Part shown: positions 33,247 to 42,716 of the stretch, piece after piece
Layout of the letters: the number at the start of each line of letters is the position of its first letter
Numbering within the stretch: position 1 is the first letter of the stretch
Assembly: GCA_017431005.1 (NCBI GenBank)
Contig: JAFRLY010000063.1
Location: forward strand, 1 to 64,000
DNA length: 64,000 nt
Direction of reading: 5' to 3'
Origin: Clostridia bacterium
GTDB lineage: Bacteria > Bacillota > Clostridia > Christensenellales > Aristaeellaceae
The notes under the pieces: model-generated
Databases searched by the model: none
What the model was told of the DNA's origin: nothing
What the model saw: only the letters and a program-made list of their open reading frames with translations
Made by a program: the position numbers and the translations under genes

Positions 33247-34535
33247 TTGCCTGAAATATAATATTTCTTCCGGTATTCCTTCGGTGTCAGGTTATAGGTC
33301 TCGCGGAAGCACTTGCCGAAGTATCCGGGGGAGGAAAAGCAGAAGTATTCTGAAATCAGGGCGATCGGATAATCGGAGTACCGCAGCATATTGGCCGCAT
33401 GCAGACATTTCCTTTTTATGATATATTCCTGTATGGTCATTCCCTCCTCCTCCCGGAACCGGCGGGACAGATAGGATCTGCTGACCCCAATGGCCGGCCC
33501 GATTTCAGAGATCTGAATATTCTTCCGAAGGTTTGATTCAATGTATCCCTTGCAGGCCTCAATGAAGGAGGACCGGCTTCTTTTATCGTTTGCCTCCCTC
33601 ACCGCCATTGTGAAATCAACGGCCGCCCGGTATCCGATCAGGCTGATATTGCTTCCCTGGCTGACGCTTCCTGAAATCTGCTGCAGATATACGTCCCCGA
33701 TCTCATATGCGCGCTCCGGATTCAGCCCGCCGTCAGCCGCGGCCCGTGTCATCAGCGTAATCATCGAAACCAGCATGTACTCATGGGCCTTGGTGGGCGT
33801 ATGCGCAAAAACACCGGTTTCATTCAGTTCCGGACCCTCCTTCTGAAAGAACTCATTCAATGCCTCCGCGTCGCCCCGCTGCACCAGCGTCAGCAGCTGG
33901 TTTTCAAAATCCCTTCCGGTCTGATGGCTGCGGTCAAACTCCGATTGTGACAGCTGGTATTCTTCCACTTCGCCGAAGCTCTGCCAGTCAGCAATATTCC
34001 CCTCTCTGGTATAGACTGGAATCATTCCGGAATCCTTTTTGATTCCGAAAAGCATATAGAAAACAAGGCACATCAGCCGGGAGCACTTCGCCATATTAAT
34101 CCGATGCAGTTCCTGATCCCGGCGCAGCTCATGTTCTGCGCGGAAAGTATTTTCCTGTTCAGGGGACATTGTGTAATGCAAAGCCGGCCCCATCAGGATT
34201 CTGTTTCCGTCCGGGCCCAGGAGGATGCCATAATAGACCGCGCTGTTTTCACAATAGATGAAGGGTCCGGTTTCCGATGCGGTAACCGCTCTTATTTCGG
34301 AAAGAAACGCGGCATGGGCATCCGTTTTCAGAAACGGTTCCCCTCCGCCGAATGAACGCAAGGTATCACTGCCCGTCCATTCCATCACCGGAATATCAAG
34401 CAGGTCAGTCATTGTCTCAGTAAAATACCTGAGATCCTCCCGAAGCACAGCTTTTCCCCCTGTCTGTGTTACCTGACCGCCTCGAATACCTCGCTTTCGG
34501 GTATCTCCGGCAATGCAGAACCCTGTTTTATTCAT
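33243..34535 (-). CDS. AraC family transcriptional regulator
   Basis: A regulator of up to 430 residues. The C-terminal 100 residues contain the two AraC helix-turn-helix units (IQISEIGPAIGVSRSYLSRRF and ALISEYFCFSSPGYFGKCF, ending NLTPKEYRKKY). The N-terminal 300 residues form a large sensor region without a recognised domain. No clear ribosome binding site precedes ATG 34535, so the start is uncertain and an internal one is possible. It lies directly upstream of the GH3-GH2 operon in the same direction and is its likely activator. Confidence 0.85.
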   Translation of the reverse strand: MNKTGFCIAGDTRKRGIRGGQVTQTGGKAVLREDLRYFTETMTDLLDIPVMEWTGSDTLRSFGGGEPFLKTDAHAAFLSEIRAVTASETGPFIYCENSAVYYGILLGPDGNRILMGPALHYTMSPEQENTFRAEHELRRDQELHRINMAKCSRLMCLVFYMLFGIKKDSGMIPVYTREGNIADWQSFGEVEEYQLSQSEFDRSHQTGRDFENQLLTLVQRGDAEALNEFFQKEGPELNETGVFAHTPTKAHEYMLVSMITLMTRAAADGGLNPERAYEIGDVYLQQISGSVSQGSNISLIGYRAAVDFTMAVREANDKRSRSSFIEACKGYIESNLRKNIQISEIGPAIGVSRSYLSRRFREEEGMTIQEYIIKRKCLHAANMLRYSDYPIALISEYFCFSSPGYFGKCFRETYNLTPKEYRKKYYISGK

Positions 34536-34557
34536 TATTATATCCGTCAGTCAGCTT

Positions 34558-34580
34558 TTCAGACAGTATTTTAGTCTGAA
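34558..34580. promoter_or_regulatory. Inverted repeat upstream of AraC gene
   Basis: TTCAGAC and GTCTGAA form a 7-bp inverted repeat with a nine-base AT-rich centre, just upstream of the regulator start. It may be an operator or the base of a short hairpin. The rest of 34581-34774 shows no convincing element apart from a ribosome binding site. Confidence 0.35.
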
Positions 34581-34774
34581 CGGTGCCCCTTGGCAAGCAA
34601 GCAGGCTGTAATTCTTTTTCGTTTCCTTCGTCAAACCGGACATGCACTGATCCATCCCCGTTCAGAGGCGGTCAGGAACGCTATTGCTTTCAGAAGCATT
34701 AAGGTATAAACTGTTGTCAGCAGTTCGGAATAAAAAGAGATCGGTCAATACAGCATAATAAAGGAGGATCTGAC

Positions 34775-36343
34775 ATGAGTTTCACTTTCCGGTGTGACAG
34801 CACAACGGCGTTGGTCAGCACCCCGGCCGGCCTGATCAAAGGCTATGAGCATAACGGTCTGAGCATTTTCAAGGGAATCCCTTACGCACAGGCAAAACGC
34901 TTCCATGCGCCGGAGCCTGTGGAGCCGTGGAAGGGTGTGTTTGACGCCTCCAGCTACGGCTATGTCTGCCCGCTGCTGACGAATGACCGGCCGAACGGGG
35001 AGCTCTATGTTCCCCACCGGTTCTGGCCCATGGATGAGAACTGCCTGAACCTGAACGTCTGGACTCCCGCGCTGGATGACGGAGCCCGTCCGGTCCTCGT
35101 CTGGCTGCACGGCGGCGGCTATGAGGCCGGCTCCGCCATCGAACATATTGCCTACGACGGCGCGAACATGTCGCGTCTTGGCAACGCCGTGGTGGTCACG
35201 ATCAACCATCGGCTGAATATTCTGGGTTATTTTGATCTTTCCGATTTCGGGGAGGAGTACGCGAATTCCGGCAACGCCGGCATGGACGACATCATTGCCG
35301 CCCTCCGGTGGATTCATGAGAATATCGCGAAATTCGGCGGCGACCCGGCCAATGTCACCGTCTTCGGGCAGTCCGGCGGCGGCGCCAAGGTCACAACCCT
35401 GCTGCAGATGCCCGCGGCCGACGGCCTGATTGCCAAAGGCTACAACATGAGCGGTGTCATCGGCCTCCTGGCGGATGAAAAGGGCTCCGGGAAGGAAATC
35501 GCGGAGGCGGTCATGGCGGAGCTGGGAATCTCCTCAGTGAAGGAGCTGGAAACTGTGGACCACCGGCTTTTCGCCAAAGCCTATATGAAGCTCCGGCCCG
35601 AATTCCAGAAAGCCGGAAAGTACGTGGGCGGCAGGCCCATTCCCAACGCTTTCTACGTGGGCGATCCCGCCCGGGTCGGCTTCCGGAAGGAAACGCAGCA
35701 TGTGCCGCTGCTGGTCGGCAGCGTGTTCAGTGAGTTCTTCTCCTTCACGCCCGCTCCCTATGATCCGGCCGCCATGTCTGACGCGGAACAGGAAAAGGCC
35801 GTCCGTGAAATGGTCGGGGACGAAGGCGCGGACGTCCTGATTCCGCTCTTCCGCAAGGCCTATCCGAACCGGAAACTCATTGATCTTCTGCGGCTGGACT
35901 TCATCTTCCGCGGTCCGGAAATCGGCTATATCGCCAGCCGCGCCGCGCTGAATGACTGCACCTATTCCTATCTGTTCGATCTGGATCAGCCCATCAACGG
36001 CAGCACGACGCCCTGGCACTGCTGCGATATCCCTTATGTATTCCATAACATCGACCTCGTGGAGCATACCCACCGCCCGGACGGAAACAACGCCGTTGCG
36101 GAGCGTGTGCAGGAGCAGGTGTTCGCCAGCGTCATGGCCTTCGCCCGTTCCGGGAATCCGGCCAACGATCTTCTGCCCGGCTGGCGGGCCTGCCGTCCGG
36201 ACTGTGAGGCCACCATGGTGATCGGCGAAGCCTGTGAAGTCCGTGAGAACCATGACCACGAGCTGATGCCGGCGGTGCATAAATACCTGGCTCCGGCGGT
36301 CGCGAAGAAAATGGCGGAGAAGGACGCGAACATCCAGCACTGA
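34775..36343 (+). CDS. Type B carboxylesterase
   Basis: A 522-residue carboxylesterase of the type B (para-nitrobenzyl esterase) family. The oxyanion hole motif is VWLHGGGYEAGS, the nucleophile elbow FGQSGGGAKV places the serine at residue 200, and WHCCDIPYVF near residue 410 carries the histidine region. The early GIPYAQ and LNLNVW motifs are standard. No signal peptide is present. The start follows AAAGGAGG. It is divergent from the AraC gene, stands alone and ends before a terminator. It probably removes acyl groups from plant-derived or small-molecule esters. Confidence 0.9.
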   Translation: MSFTFRCDSTTALVSTPAGLIKGYEHNGLSIFKGIPYAQAKRFHAPEPVEPWKGVFDASSYGYVCPLLTNDRPNGELYVPHRFWPMDENCLNLNVWTPALDDGARPVLVWLHGGGYEAGSAIEHIAYDGANMSRLGNAVVVTINHRLNILGYFDLSDFGEEYANSGNAGMDDIIAALRWIHENIAKFGGDPANVTVFGQSGGGAKVTTLLQMPAADGLIAKGYNMSGVIGLLADEKGSGKEIAEAVMAELGISSVKELETVDHRLFAKAYMKLRPEFQKAGKYVGGRPIPNAFYVGDPARVGFRKETQHVPLLVGSVFSEFFSFTPAPYDPAAMSDAEQEKAVREMVGDEGADVLIPLFRKAYPNRKLIDLLRLDFIFRGPEIGYIASRAALNDCTYSYLFDLDQPINGSTTPWHCCDIPYVFHNIDLVEHTHRPDGNNAVAERVQEQVFASVMAFARSGNPANDLLPGWRACRPDCEATMVIGEACEVRENHDHELMPAVHKYLAPAVAKKMAEKDANIQH

Positions 36344-36371
36344 TCCCCCATGTCTTCTCAGCCTGTCAATC

Positions 36372-36413
36372 AAAAGAATCCGGAAACGGCTGCTGCCGCT
36401 TCCGGATTCTTTT
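36372..36413. terminator. Bidirectional terminator
   Basis: AAAAGAATCCGGAA pairs perfectly with TTCCGGATTCTTTT and is followed by T residues. It serves the convergent esterase and kinase genes. Confidence 0.85.
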
Positions 36414-36457
36414 TTGCCTCTGTTTCCGGCCGTTATGCCGGTCCGCCGCCGCGGTCG

Positions 36458-37201
36458 TCACGCCTTCAGGAAATAATCGCCAGTTTCGTCGATACGCAAG
36501 GCCAGATCGGCCTTCATGGTTTTTTCCAGGCACAGCCGGACGTTCGGCATATCGCTGAAATCCACAAACCGGACCGCGGCGTCTTCTGCAACTCCTGTCT
36601 TGATTTTTCTGTCTGTCAGGCGAGCGCGCAGCAGATCCTCCTCCGCGGTCACGGAAATCGTGTAATCCGCGTATTCTGACAGTCCGCGCCATCCGTCGGC
36701 ATCCAGCAGCAGATAGTTGCCCTCCAGCAGGATGATGTCTCCCGTCACCCGCACCGCGTCCTCCACGGGATTGTGCAGCAACCGGTCGTACGCGGGCCAT
36801 CCGCAGTTTTCCCCGGCAGCCACCCTTTTCACGGCGGCGGTGAGCTTTTCCAGATCGAAGGTCATCGGCGCGCCTTTGATCTCCACCAGGGAGATCCGCC
36901 TGCCGTCCCGCTCTGTGAAATGGCTCAGCAGATCCTCCTGCCTCCTGTGAAAGCCGTCCATCCCGACGGCCTGAAGGCTGCTGATCCCCGGCACCTCTCC
37001 GGCCAGTTTTTCCAGGAAGCTCAGCAGCGTGGTCTTTCCGCATCCCGGCGGGGCGGCCAGCATTGCCAGAATGCGCCTGCCCTTCTGCCGCCGCAGTGCC
37101 GCCAGCCGGTTCAGCAGCGGCAGAAAGATCTCCTTCACCGCTCTGTCGCTGTACCGCGCGGAAACCGCGATTCCGTTGATCATCACGCGGTGTTCGGTCA
37201 T
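36458..37201 (-). CDS. P-loop sugar/nucleoside kinase (uridine kinase-like)
   Basis: A 247-residue P-loop kinase of the phosphoribulokinase/uridine kinase family. Walker A is AAPPGCGKTT, the substrate aspartate is in VGMDGFHRRQEDL, and ILLEGNYLLLD is the Walker B-like strand. RARLTDRKIKTG forms the lid. This subgroup often accompanies sugar-use genes (for example FrcK-like proteins). It is the third gene of the GH3-ROK-kinase operon, 21 bases after the ROK gene. The phosphorylated sugar is unknown. Confidence 0.77.
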   Translation of the reverse strand: MTEHRVMINGIAVSARYSDRAVKEIFLPLLNRLAALRRQKGRRILAMLAAPPGCGKTTLLSFLEKLAGEVPGISSLQAVGMDGFHRRQEDLLSHFTERDGRRISLVEIKGAPMTFDLEKLTAAVKRVAAGENCGWPAYDRLLHNPVEDAVRVTGDIILLEGNYLLLDADGWRGLSEYADYTISVTAEEDLLRARLTDRKIKTGVAEDAAVRFVDFSDMPNVRLCLEKTMKADLALRIDETGDYFLKA

Positions 37202-37222
37202 GCCGGTCCTCCCGTCCTTCCG

Positions 37223-38107
37223 TTACTGCTCATTCTCCGCTTCCCGGGCCAGCAGCCAGGCTCCTGTAATGCCGCTGCGGGTATCCAGGCCGGGAGTCAC
37301 GATGTAGTGTTCCAGTCCTTCGCTGACAGCCGGATGCGCGATGTATCCGTTCAGCAGCTTCAGCGTCTTTTCCCGGATTCGGGGCAGCAGGAATTTCTGC
37401 TGCATCACGCCGCCGCCCAGGATAATCATCTCCGGGGAAAAGGTGAGCATGGCGTTGGCGCACAGCTGCGCCAGGTACGCGCTTTCAATTTCCCACGCGG
37501 GATGCTCCGGCGGCAGCTGCCTGCCGGATATGCCCCAGCGCTTCTCGATGGCAGGGCCGGAGGCCAGTCCCTCCAGGCAGTGGGCATGATAGGGGCAGAT
37601 GCCCCCGGGCATCGGATCCTGCGGAACCGGGGCCACGGTAATATGCCCGATCTCCGGATGCAGCAGCCCGTGCACAGGCTTTCCGTGAATGATCACGCCG
37701 CCTCCGACGCCGGTTCCCACCGTCACGTACAGGCAGCTTTCCTTTCCCTTCGCCGCTCCCAGCCGTGCCTCCGCCAGCGCCGCCGCGTTCACGTCGGTAT
37801 CCAGTCCCACCGGCACCCCCAGGCCGTCCCGGAAGGCCTGCAGCAGCGGAAAATGCCGCCAGGGAAGCTTGGGCGTTTCCATGATATGACCGTATTCAGG
37901 CGAGCTCCGGTCCAGATTCAGCGGACCGAAGCCGCCGATGCCCATGCCGGTGATGGTATATGCGCGGAAAAAGGCCAGCATTTCCGGCATGGTTTCCTCC
38001 GGGGTTTTCGTGGGAATGGATTCCTGCCGGACCGTTTCCCCGTTCTCATCCATCACGGCCAGCACCATCTTGGTTCCGCCCGCTTCCAGCGCACCGTAGT
38101 ATTTCAT
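37223..38107 (-). CDS. ROK family sugar kinase (fructokinase-like)
   Basis: A 294-residue ROK kinase. The phosphate-binding loop is LEAGGTKMVLAV, the catalytic aspartate lies in GLDTDVNAAALAEA, and VTVGTGVGGGVI follows. The zinc site is HPEIGHI with GICPYHAHCLEGLASGPA, the pattern of bacterial fructokinases (ScrK/GmuE-like). It phosphorylates a free hexose with ATP. It starts 12 bases after the GH3 gene, so the pair would release and phosphorylate glucose-type sugars or fructose. Sugar preference is inferred from the zinc motif. Confidence 0.87.
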   Translation of the reverse strand: MKYYGALEAGGTKMVLAVMDENGETVRQESIPTKTPEETMPEMLAFFRAYTITGMGIGGFGPLNLDRSSPEYGHIMETPKLPWRHFPLLQAFRDGLGVPVGLDTDVNAAALAEARLGAAKGKESCLYVTVGTGVGGGVIIHGKPVHGLLHPEIGHITVAPVPQDPMPGGICPYHAHCLEGLASGPAIEKRWGISGRQLPPEHPAWEIESAYLAQLCANAMLTFSPEMIILGGGVMQQKFLLPRIREKTLKLLNGYIAHPAVSEGLEHYIVTPGLDTRSGITGAWLLAREAENEQ

Positions 38108-38119
38108 GACAATCCTCCG

Positions 38120-40462
38120 TCAGTCCAGCTTCAGAATCATTTCCAGCAGCCGCTTCGTGCTGGCCCGGACGCACGCGGGATCCAGCGTTCCCTGTTCAAC
38201 GGCCTCCAGCACCTTTTCCGGCATGCCCCGGGGCATCTTCACGTCATTTCCGGCGGCGACCTCCCGGTCATGGTTGGTGGAATGGTTCCACCAGTCCGTG
38301 ATCACCAGGCCCTGGTAGCCCCATTCGCCCCGGAGAATGTCCGTCAGCATCTCCCTGTTTTCGGAAGCCCGCACGCCGTTCACGATGTTGTAGGAGGTCA
38401 TCAGCGTCCAGGGCTGCGCTTCCTTCACCGCGATTTCAAAGCCCTTCAGGTAGATTTCCCGCAGTGCCCGCTCGGACAGGCGGGAATCGCAGTCCGTCCG
38501 GTTCACCTCTTTGTTGTTGCACGCAAAGTGCTTCACGCAGGCGGATACGCCCCTGCTCTGCACGCCCCGCACAACGGCGGCGGCCATTTTGCCGGACACC
38601 AGCGGATCCTCGGAGAAGTACTCAAAATTGCGTCCGCACAGAGGATTGCGGTGAATGTTCATGCCGGGCGCCAGCCATACGCCGATGCCGTTCTCCTTCA
38701 CCTCTTCCGCCGCCGCGGCGCCGATCCGCTCCGCCGTCTCCTCATTCCAGGTGCAGGCGATCAGCGTCGCGCAGGGGAACGCCGTGGTGGTCACGCCGCA
38801 TTCCTTCCGGATGCGCAGTCCCGCCGGGCCGTCCGCGGTCATGACGTTCGGAATCCCGTAGGCGTTCAGTCCGCCGACACCGAAGGTGTTGGCCGCGCCG
38901 CGGTTGGGCTGTCCGCCCAGGATGGAGGCCATTTCGGCAACGGACATCGTGTCCAGCAGCTGATCCAGGGTTGCCTTTCCCTCAGCCACGTCCGAAAGGG
39001 TGATCTCCTTCTTTTTGTTGTCCGGCTGCGCGTTCCAGATATTTTCCGGCGGCGCGCCGTGCGCGAAGATTTCCCTGTTCATGGCCGGGAACGGCAGCGC
39101 CCCGGCGGTATCCAGGTTCTCCCTGCCGCCGTCCGCCTTCAGTCTCCAGGTGATCTGCCGCGGCCGGCAGCGGGCGGCGCACTGGGCTAGCACAGTATCT
39201 TCCTTTACCTCATACACAAAGGCGATCTCTCCCGCGTCCCGCACGTTGTCGCCCAGGAAGAAATGATACGCGCCCTGTTCCAGCACCCAGGCGGACAGGC
39301 AGACCGCGCCTGTATCGTCATAGCTGGCCAGCCGTTCCGCGGGTACGCTGACCGTCAGCGTCTCCGTTTCACCCGGCTGCAGCAGCCGCGTTTTGGCAAA
39401 TCCGATCAGCACCCGCCTTGCCTTCCCCAGCTTTCCCTGCGGCGGCTGCGCGTAAATCTGCAGCACCTGCTTTCCGGCCGTGCCGCCGGTATTCCGGATC
39501 CGGGCGGAGAAGCGCAGCGTCTCTCCCTCCAGCTTTCCTTCCGCCTCCTCCAGGGCAAAGGCGGTATAGCTGAGGCCGTAGCCGAAGGGATAGCAGACCT
39601 TTTCCGCCGCCCCGGGCACGGTTTCGAAATACCGGTAGCCCACGAAGATATCCTCGTTGTACGTCACATAGTCCTGGGACTCGTTGAAGGTATCGGAACT
39701 GGGATAGGCGGCGAAGTCCATTGCGAAGGTGTCGGTCAGACGGCCGGACGGCGTCACGTCGCCGCACAGGATATCCGCCTCGGCCAGGCCGCCCTCGATG
39801 CCGCCCTGCCAGGCCAGCAGCGCGCTCTGAATCCCGGGCGCGTTCCTGAACCAGCTGGTGTCCATCATGCCGCCGGTATTGAGTACCACCGCCACATGCG
39901 GGAACCGGGCCTTCACGGCCTCCGCCAGTGCTTCCTCCTCACGGCTCAGATAGAAATCCCCGTCGTAAGGCGTTCCTGAGCGGTCCCAGCCCTCGCCGGA
40001 AAAACGGCACAGCGCGATCACGGCGGTATCCGTGAACCGGCGGGCCTCCGCCAGCAGCGTCTCAGGCACAGGCGCCTCCGGGCAGCGTCCCGGCTCCGCC
40101 CCCGCCGTATACTGCTTCCGGACATAATCCGTATAATATGCGTTCAGCGGCGCGAACAGGCTGACCTTGCCTTCCCGCTCCTTGATTTCCAGCCCCTGGA
40201 TCAGGCTGCGGACATAGCTGACCGTCGTGTCGCCGCTGCCTCCGCCGCCCTTCACGTAATCCGCCTGCGCCTTGCCGAACAGCGCCAGCTTTGTCCCCTT
40301 CGCGAAGGGCAGCAGGCCGCCTTCATTCTTCAGCAGCACCATGCCCTCCGCCGCCGCTTCCCGGGCCAGGGCGATGTGCTTTTCCCCCGCCGTCAGCCGC
40401 CTTCCGTCCTCCCCCATGGGAACCGCGGGCATATACATCAGCCGCTGCCATTTCTGACTCAT
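38120..40462 (-). CDS. GH3 beta-glucosidase with reversed domain order (second copy)
   Basis: A 780-residue GH3 enzyme, again with the usual C-terminal domain first (AAEGMVLLKNEGGLLPF, GKAQADYVKGGGGSGD). A fibronectin III-like part is in the middle, and the catalytic barrel is last, with GMNIHRNPLCGRNFEYFSEDP and nucleophile Asp723 in ITDWWNHS. It is shorter than the paralogue at 30504-33131. The start MSQKWQRL at 40462 has GGAAGGA upstream; an ATG 102 bases earlier has no site. There is no signal peptide. It leads the operon with two sugar kinases. Confidence 0.87.
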   Translation of the reverse strand: MSQKWQRLMYMPAVPMGEDGRRLTAGEKHIALAREAAAEGMVLLKNEGGLLPFAKGTKLALFGKAQADYVKGGGGSGDTTVSYVRSLIQGLEIKEREGKVSLFAPLNAYYTDYVRKQYTAGAEPGRCPEAPVPETLLAEARRFTDTAVIALCRFSGEGWDRSGTPYDGDFYLSREEEALAEAVKARFPHVAVVLNTGGMMDTSWFRNAPGIQSALLAWQGGIEGGLAEADILCGDVTPSGRLTDTFAMDFAAYPSSDTFNESQDYVTYNEDIFVGYRYFETVPGAAEKVCYPFGYGLSYTAFALEEAEGKLEGETLRFSARIRNTGGTAGKQVLQIYAQPPQGKLGKARRVLIGFAKTRLLQPGETETLTVSVPAERLASYDDTGAVCLSAWVLEQGAYHFFLGDNVRDAGEIAFVYEVKEDTVLAQCAARCRPRQITWRLKADGGRENLDTAGALPFPAMNREIFAHGAPPENIWNAQPDNKKKEITLSDVAEGKATLDQLLDTMSVAEMASILGGQPNRGAANTFGVGGLNAYGIPNVMTADGPAGLRIRKECGVTTTAFPCATLIACTWNEETAERIGAAAAEEVKENGIGVWLAPGMNIHRNPLCGRNFEYFSEDPLVSGKMAAAVVRGVQSRGVSACVKHFACNNKEVNRTDCDSRLSERALREIYLKGFEIAVKEAQPWTLMTSYNIVNGVRASENREMLTDILRGEWGYQGLVITDWWNHSTNHDREVAAGNDVKMPRGMPEKVLEAVEQGTLDPACVRASTKRLLEMILKLD

Positions 40463-40593
40463 ATACTTTTCCCGTCCTTCCACGTTTCTCTTTATTAATG
40501 ACACTTTTTCCGTATTCCAGTTATAGCATGCTTTGCCCGGATTCACCAGTCCCCCCGGGAACATTCTTCGTTTTTTTTATTCGTCCTTCATGA

Positions 40594-40622
40594 TTGCGAA
40601 GGCCTTCCCGCGATGATATAAT
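40594..40622 (+). promoter_or_regulatory. Promoter of cyclophilin/Lgt-like operon
   Basis: TTGCGA (40594-40599) and TATAAT (40617-40622) are separated by 17 bases, about 60 bases before the cyclophilin start. Confidence 0.65.
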
Positions 40623-40681
40623 GCCCCTGCTGCTGATTATGCCCTGCCCGGCCCTTGCCGGGCGGAAAGGAAGTTCCGTTT

Positions 40682-41740
40682 ATGCGTATTCTGTCGGGTA
40701 TTCTTGCCCTGATCCTGCTGCTGACACTGTCCTTCTCCGCCGTCTCCGCGGAATCCGCCGCGGACGCGCCGGTGGTCGTTCTCCGCGTCGCGGATTACGG
40801 GGATATCTATCTGGAGCTTTATCCGGATCTTGCGCCGGTCACGGTGGAAAACTTCCTGTCCCTGGTGGACAGCGGCTTCTATAACGGCCTGACCTTTCAC
40901 CGGATCATTTCCGGATTCATGGTCCAGGGCGGCTGCCCGCTGGGAAACGGCACCGGGAACAGCGGAAAGAACATCAGGGGGGAGTTCTCCTCCAACGGCG
41001 TCGACAATCCGCTGAAGCATGAGCGCGGTGTCCTGTCCATGGCCCGTTCCTCGGACCCGGACAGCGCCTCCTGCCAGTTCTTCATCATGCACGCGGACGC
41101 GCCGCACCTGGACGGAAGCTATGCCGCCTTCGGCCGGGTTCTCAGCGGTATGGGCGTCGTGGACGCGCTCTGCCTGAACGCGAACGTGACCGACTCCAAC
41201 GGCACCGTGCCCAAAGAGGATCAGCCGGTCATTACTGAGATTGTCCGCGCGGACCGGACGGAAGCGGAAGCCGCGGCGGCCCGGGAGGCTGAAAACGGCG
41301 CCGAGGGTGGCGTGTTTGACGATCCCGTCTCCGGCCTGTCCTTCCCGCTGCCGGAAGGCTGGCGCCTGCAGAGCTGTGAGGATGGCACCGCGGTGTTCAC
41401 GGACGGCACTTCCGTTTTTTCTGTCAACACCCTGGATTTCTGGCGCCGGCTGGGCAAGGCGGCTCAGGAACAGTATGCCTCTGCCGGCCATACCCGGGAC
41501 ACGCTGAATACGGCGGCCTTCAACCGGAGCGCTTTCGCGGCGTCCGCCGGCGTCACCGAGGATCAGCTGACGGAGCAGACCGTGAACAATGTTCCCTGGC
41601 TTGCCGCGGTTTCGGAGCAGTCCGGCACGGCCCGGCATTACCGTCTCGGCGCTGTGAACGGCACAGTCATTATCCTGGCCGGGGACGAAAAAGCCGCCCC
41701 GGCGATGGAAGCCGTTCTGGCGGCGCTGACAGTTGAGTAA
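40682..41740 (+). CDS. Exported cyclophilin-type peptidyl-prolyl isomerase
   Basis: A 352-residue exported protein. The signal peptide [21 protein letters not shown] is followed by a cyclophilin domain (about residues 37-185). It has [35 protein letters not shown] and [12 protein letters not shown], the active arginine, phenylalanine and glutamine included. A second, unrecognised C-terminal domain of about 140 residues starts at [10 protein letters not shown]. It would assist folding of secreted proteins. ATG 40682 has AAAGGA upstream. The Lgt-like gene follows 28 bases later. Confidence 0.85.
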   Translation: MRILSGILALILLLTLSFSAVSAESAADAPVVVLRVADYGDIYLELYPDLAPVTVENFLSLVDSGFYNGLTFHRIISGFMVQGGCPLGNGTGNSGKNIRGEFSSNGVDNPLKHERGVLSMARSSDPDSASCQFFIMHADAPHLDGSYAAFGRVLSGMGVVDALCLNANVTDSNGTVPKEDQPVITEIVRADRTEAEAAAAREAENGAEGGVFDDPVSGLSFPLPEGWRLQSCEDGTAVFTDGTSVFSVNTLDFWRRLGKAAQEQYASAGHTRDTLNTAAFNRSAFAASAGVTEDQLTEQTVNNVPWLAAVSEQSGTARHYRLGAVNGTVIILAGDEKAAPAMEAVLAALTVE

Positions 41741-41768
41741 GTATGGGATTTGAGGGAGATTCTCCGGT

Positions 41769-42716
41769 ATGAGTGAATACAATCTGAGCGCCTGGCTGAT
41801 CATGATGGCGGTCAGCCTGACCGCTGCCTGCGCGCTCTTTTCCGTTTCCGCCCGGAAGCGTATGGCGCTTTCCTCCGGGCGCGCTGCCGTCCTGGGCGGA
41901 AGCGTGTTTGTTCTCAGCGTGCTGCTGGGTACGCTCGGCGCGAAGCTGTTCTATTTCCTTTTCCGTATCTTTTATCTGATCGATCTGGGTGCGGGCGCCT
42001 TCTGGCTGTCCCTGCGCATGGAGGAGCTGTCCTATTACGGCGGCGTTGCCGGGGTCACCCTGGCCGTCTTTCTGGCGGCGAAATGCTTCCGGCTTCCCTC
42101 CCGTCCGGCGCTGAACGCCTTCGCGGCCGCCGGCGCGCTGCTGGCCGCCGCGGCCCGGTTCGCGGAAGCCTTCCTGTTCCCGACGGGCCTGGGCGCCTAT
42201 CTGGATGACGTGCTTCCCTTCCCGCTGGCTGTCAGCATTGTTTACAGCGAGGATTATACGGAGTCCATCCTGGCCGTCTATAATTTTGAGGGCCTGATCT
42301 CCCTGATCGCCTTCGTTCTGGCACTGGTCCGCCGGGATGAGCCCCGCCGCTTTCTGCGCACGCTGTTTTATCTCTGCCTTCCGCAGATCCTGCTGGAAAG
42401 CCTGCGGACAGACGCGATCAATCTGCTCTTCGTCCATATCGAGCAGCTGCTGTGTTATCTGTTTGTGGAAGGCGTGCTTGTCTGGTACGGATGGCGGTGG
42501 AACAGGAAGCGTTTCGCCTCCTGGATCCCGGCCCTGACCGGTCTCGTCGTCTGCGGGCTGACGGTCATGGAGGAGTTCATGCTGGAGGGCAAAATCCTCC
42601 TGAACGGCGCCTTCATTCCGCAGTGGGTCACCTACGGGATGATGGCCGCGGGCCTCGCGGCTGTCGCCGCGGCCGAGCATCTCGGCAACCGCCGGCTGCT
42701 TCAGCGGCCGGCCTGA
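41769..42716 (+). CDS. Divergent prolipoprotein diacylglyceryl transferase homologue
   Basis: A 315-residue multi-helix membrane protein with the Lgt family plan. LSYYGGVAG (about residues 88-95) corresponds to the Lgt HGG block but has Tyr90 where the catalytic histidine is expected. Arg130 in AARFAEAF matches the invariant arginine block without the NFxNGE residues, and LLESLRTD resembles the late E-x-x-R motif. It could be an altered lipoprotein-lipid transferase or an inactive relative. It follows the exported cyclophilin gene and overlaps the convergent phosphodiester glycosidase gene by 16 bases. Confidence 0.65.
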   Translation: MSEYNLSAWLIMMAVSLTAACALFSVSARKRMALSSGRAAVLGGSVFVLSVLLGTLGAKLFYFLFRIFYLIDLGAGAFWLSLRMEELSYYGGVAGVTLAVFLAAKCFRLPSRPALNAFAAAGALLAAAARFAEAFLFPTGLGAYLDDVLPFPLAVSIVYSEDYTESILAVYNFEGLISLIAFVLALVRRDEPRRFLRTLFYLCLPQILLESLRTDAINLLFVHIEQLLCYLFVEGVLVWYGWRWNRKRFASWIPALTGLVVCGLTVMEEFMLEGKILLNGAFIPQWVTYGMMAAGLAAVAAAEHLGNRRLLQRPA

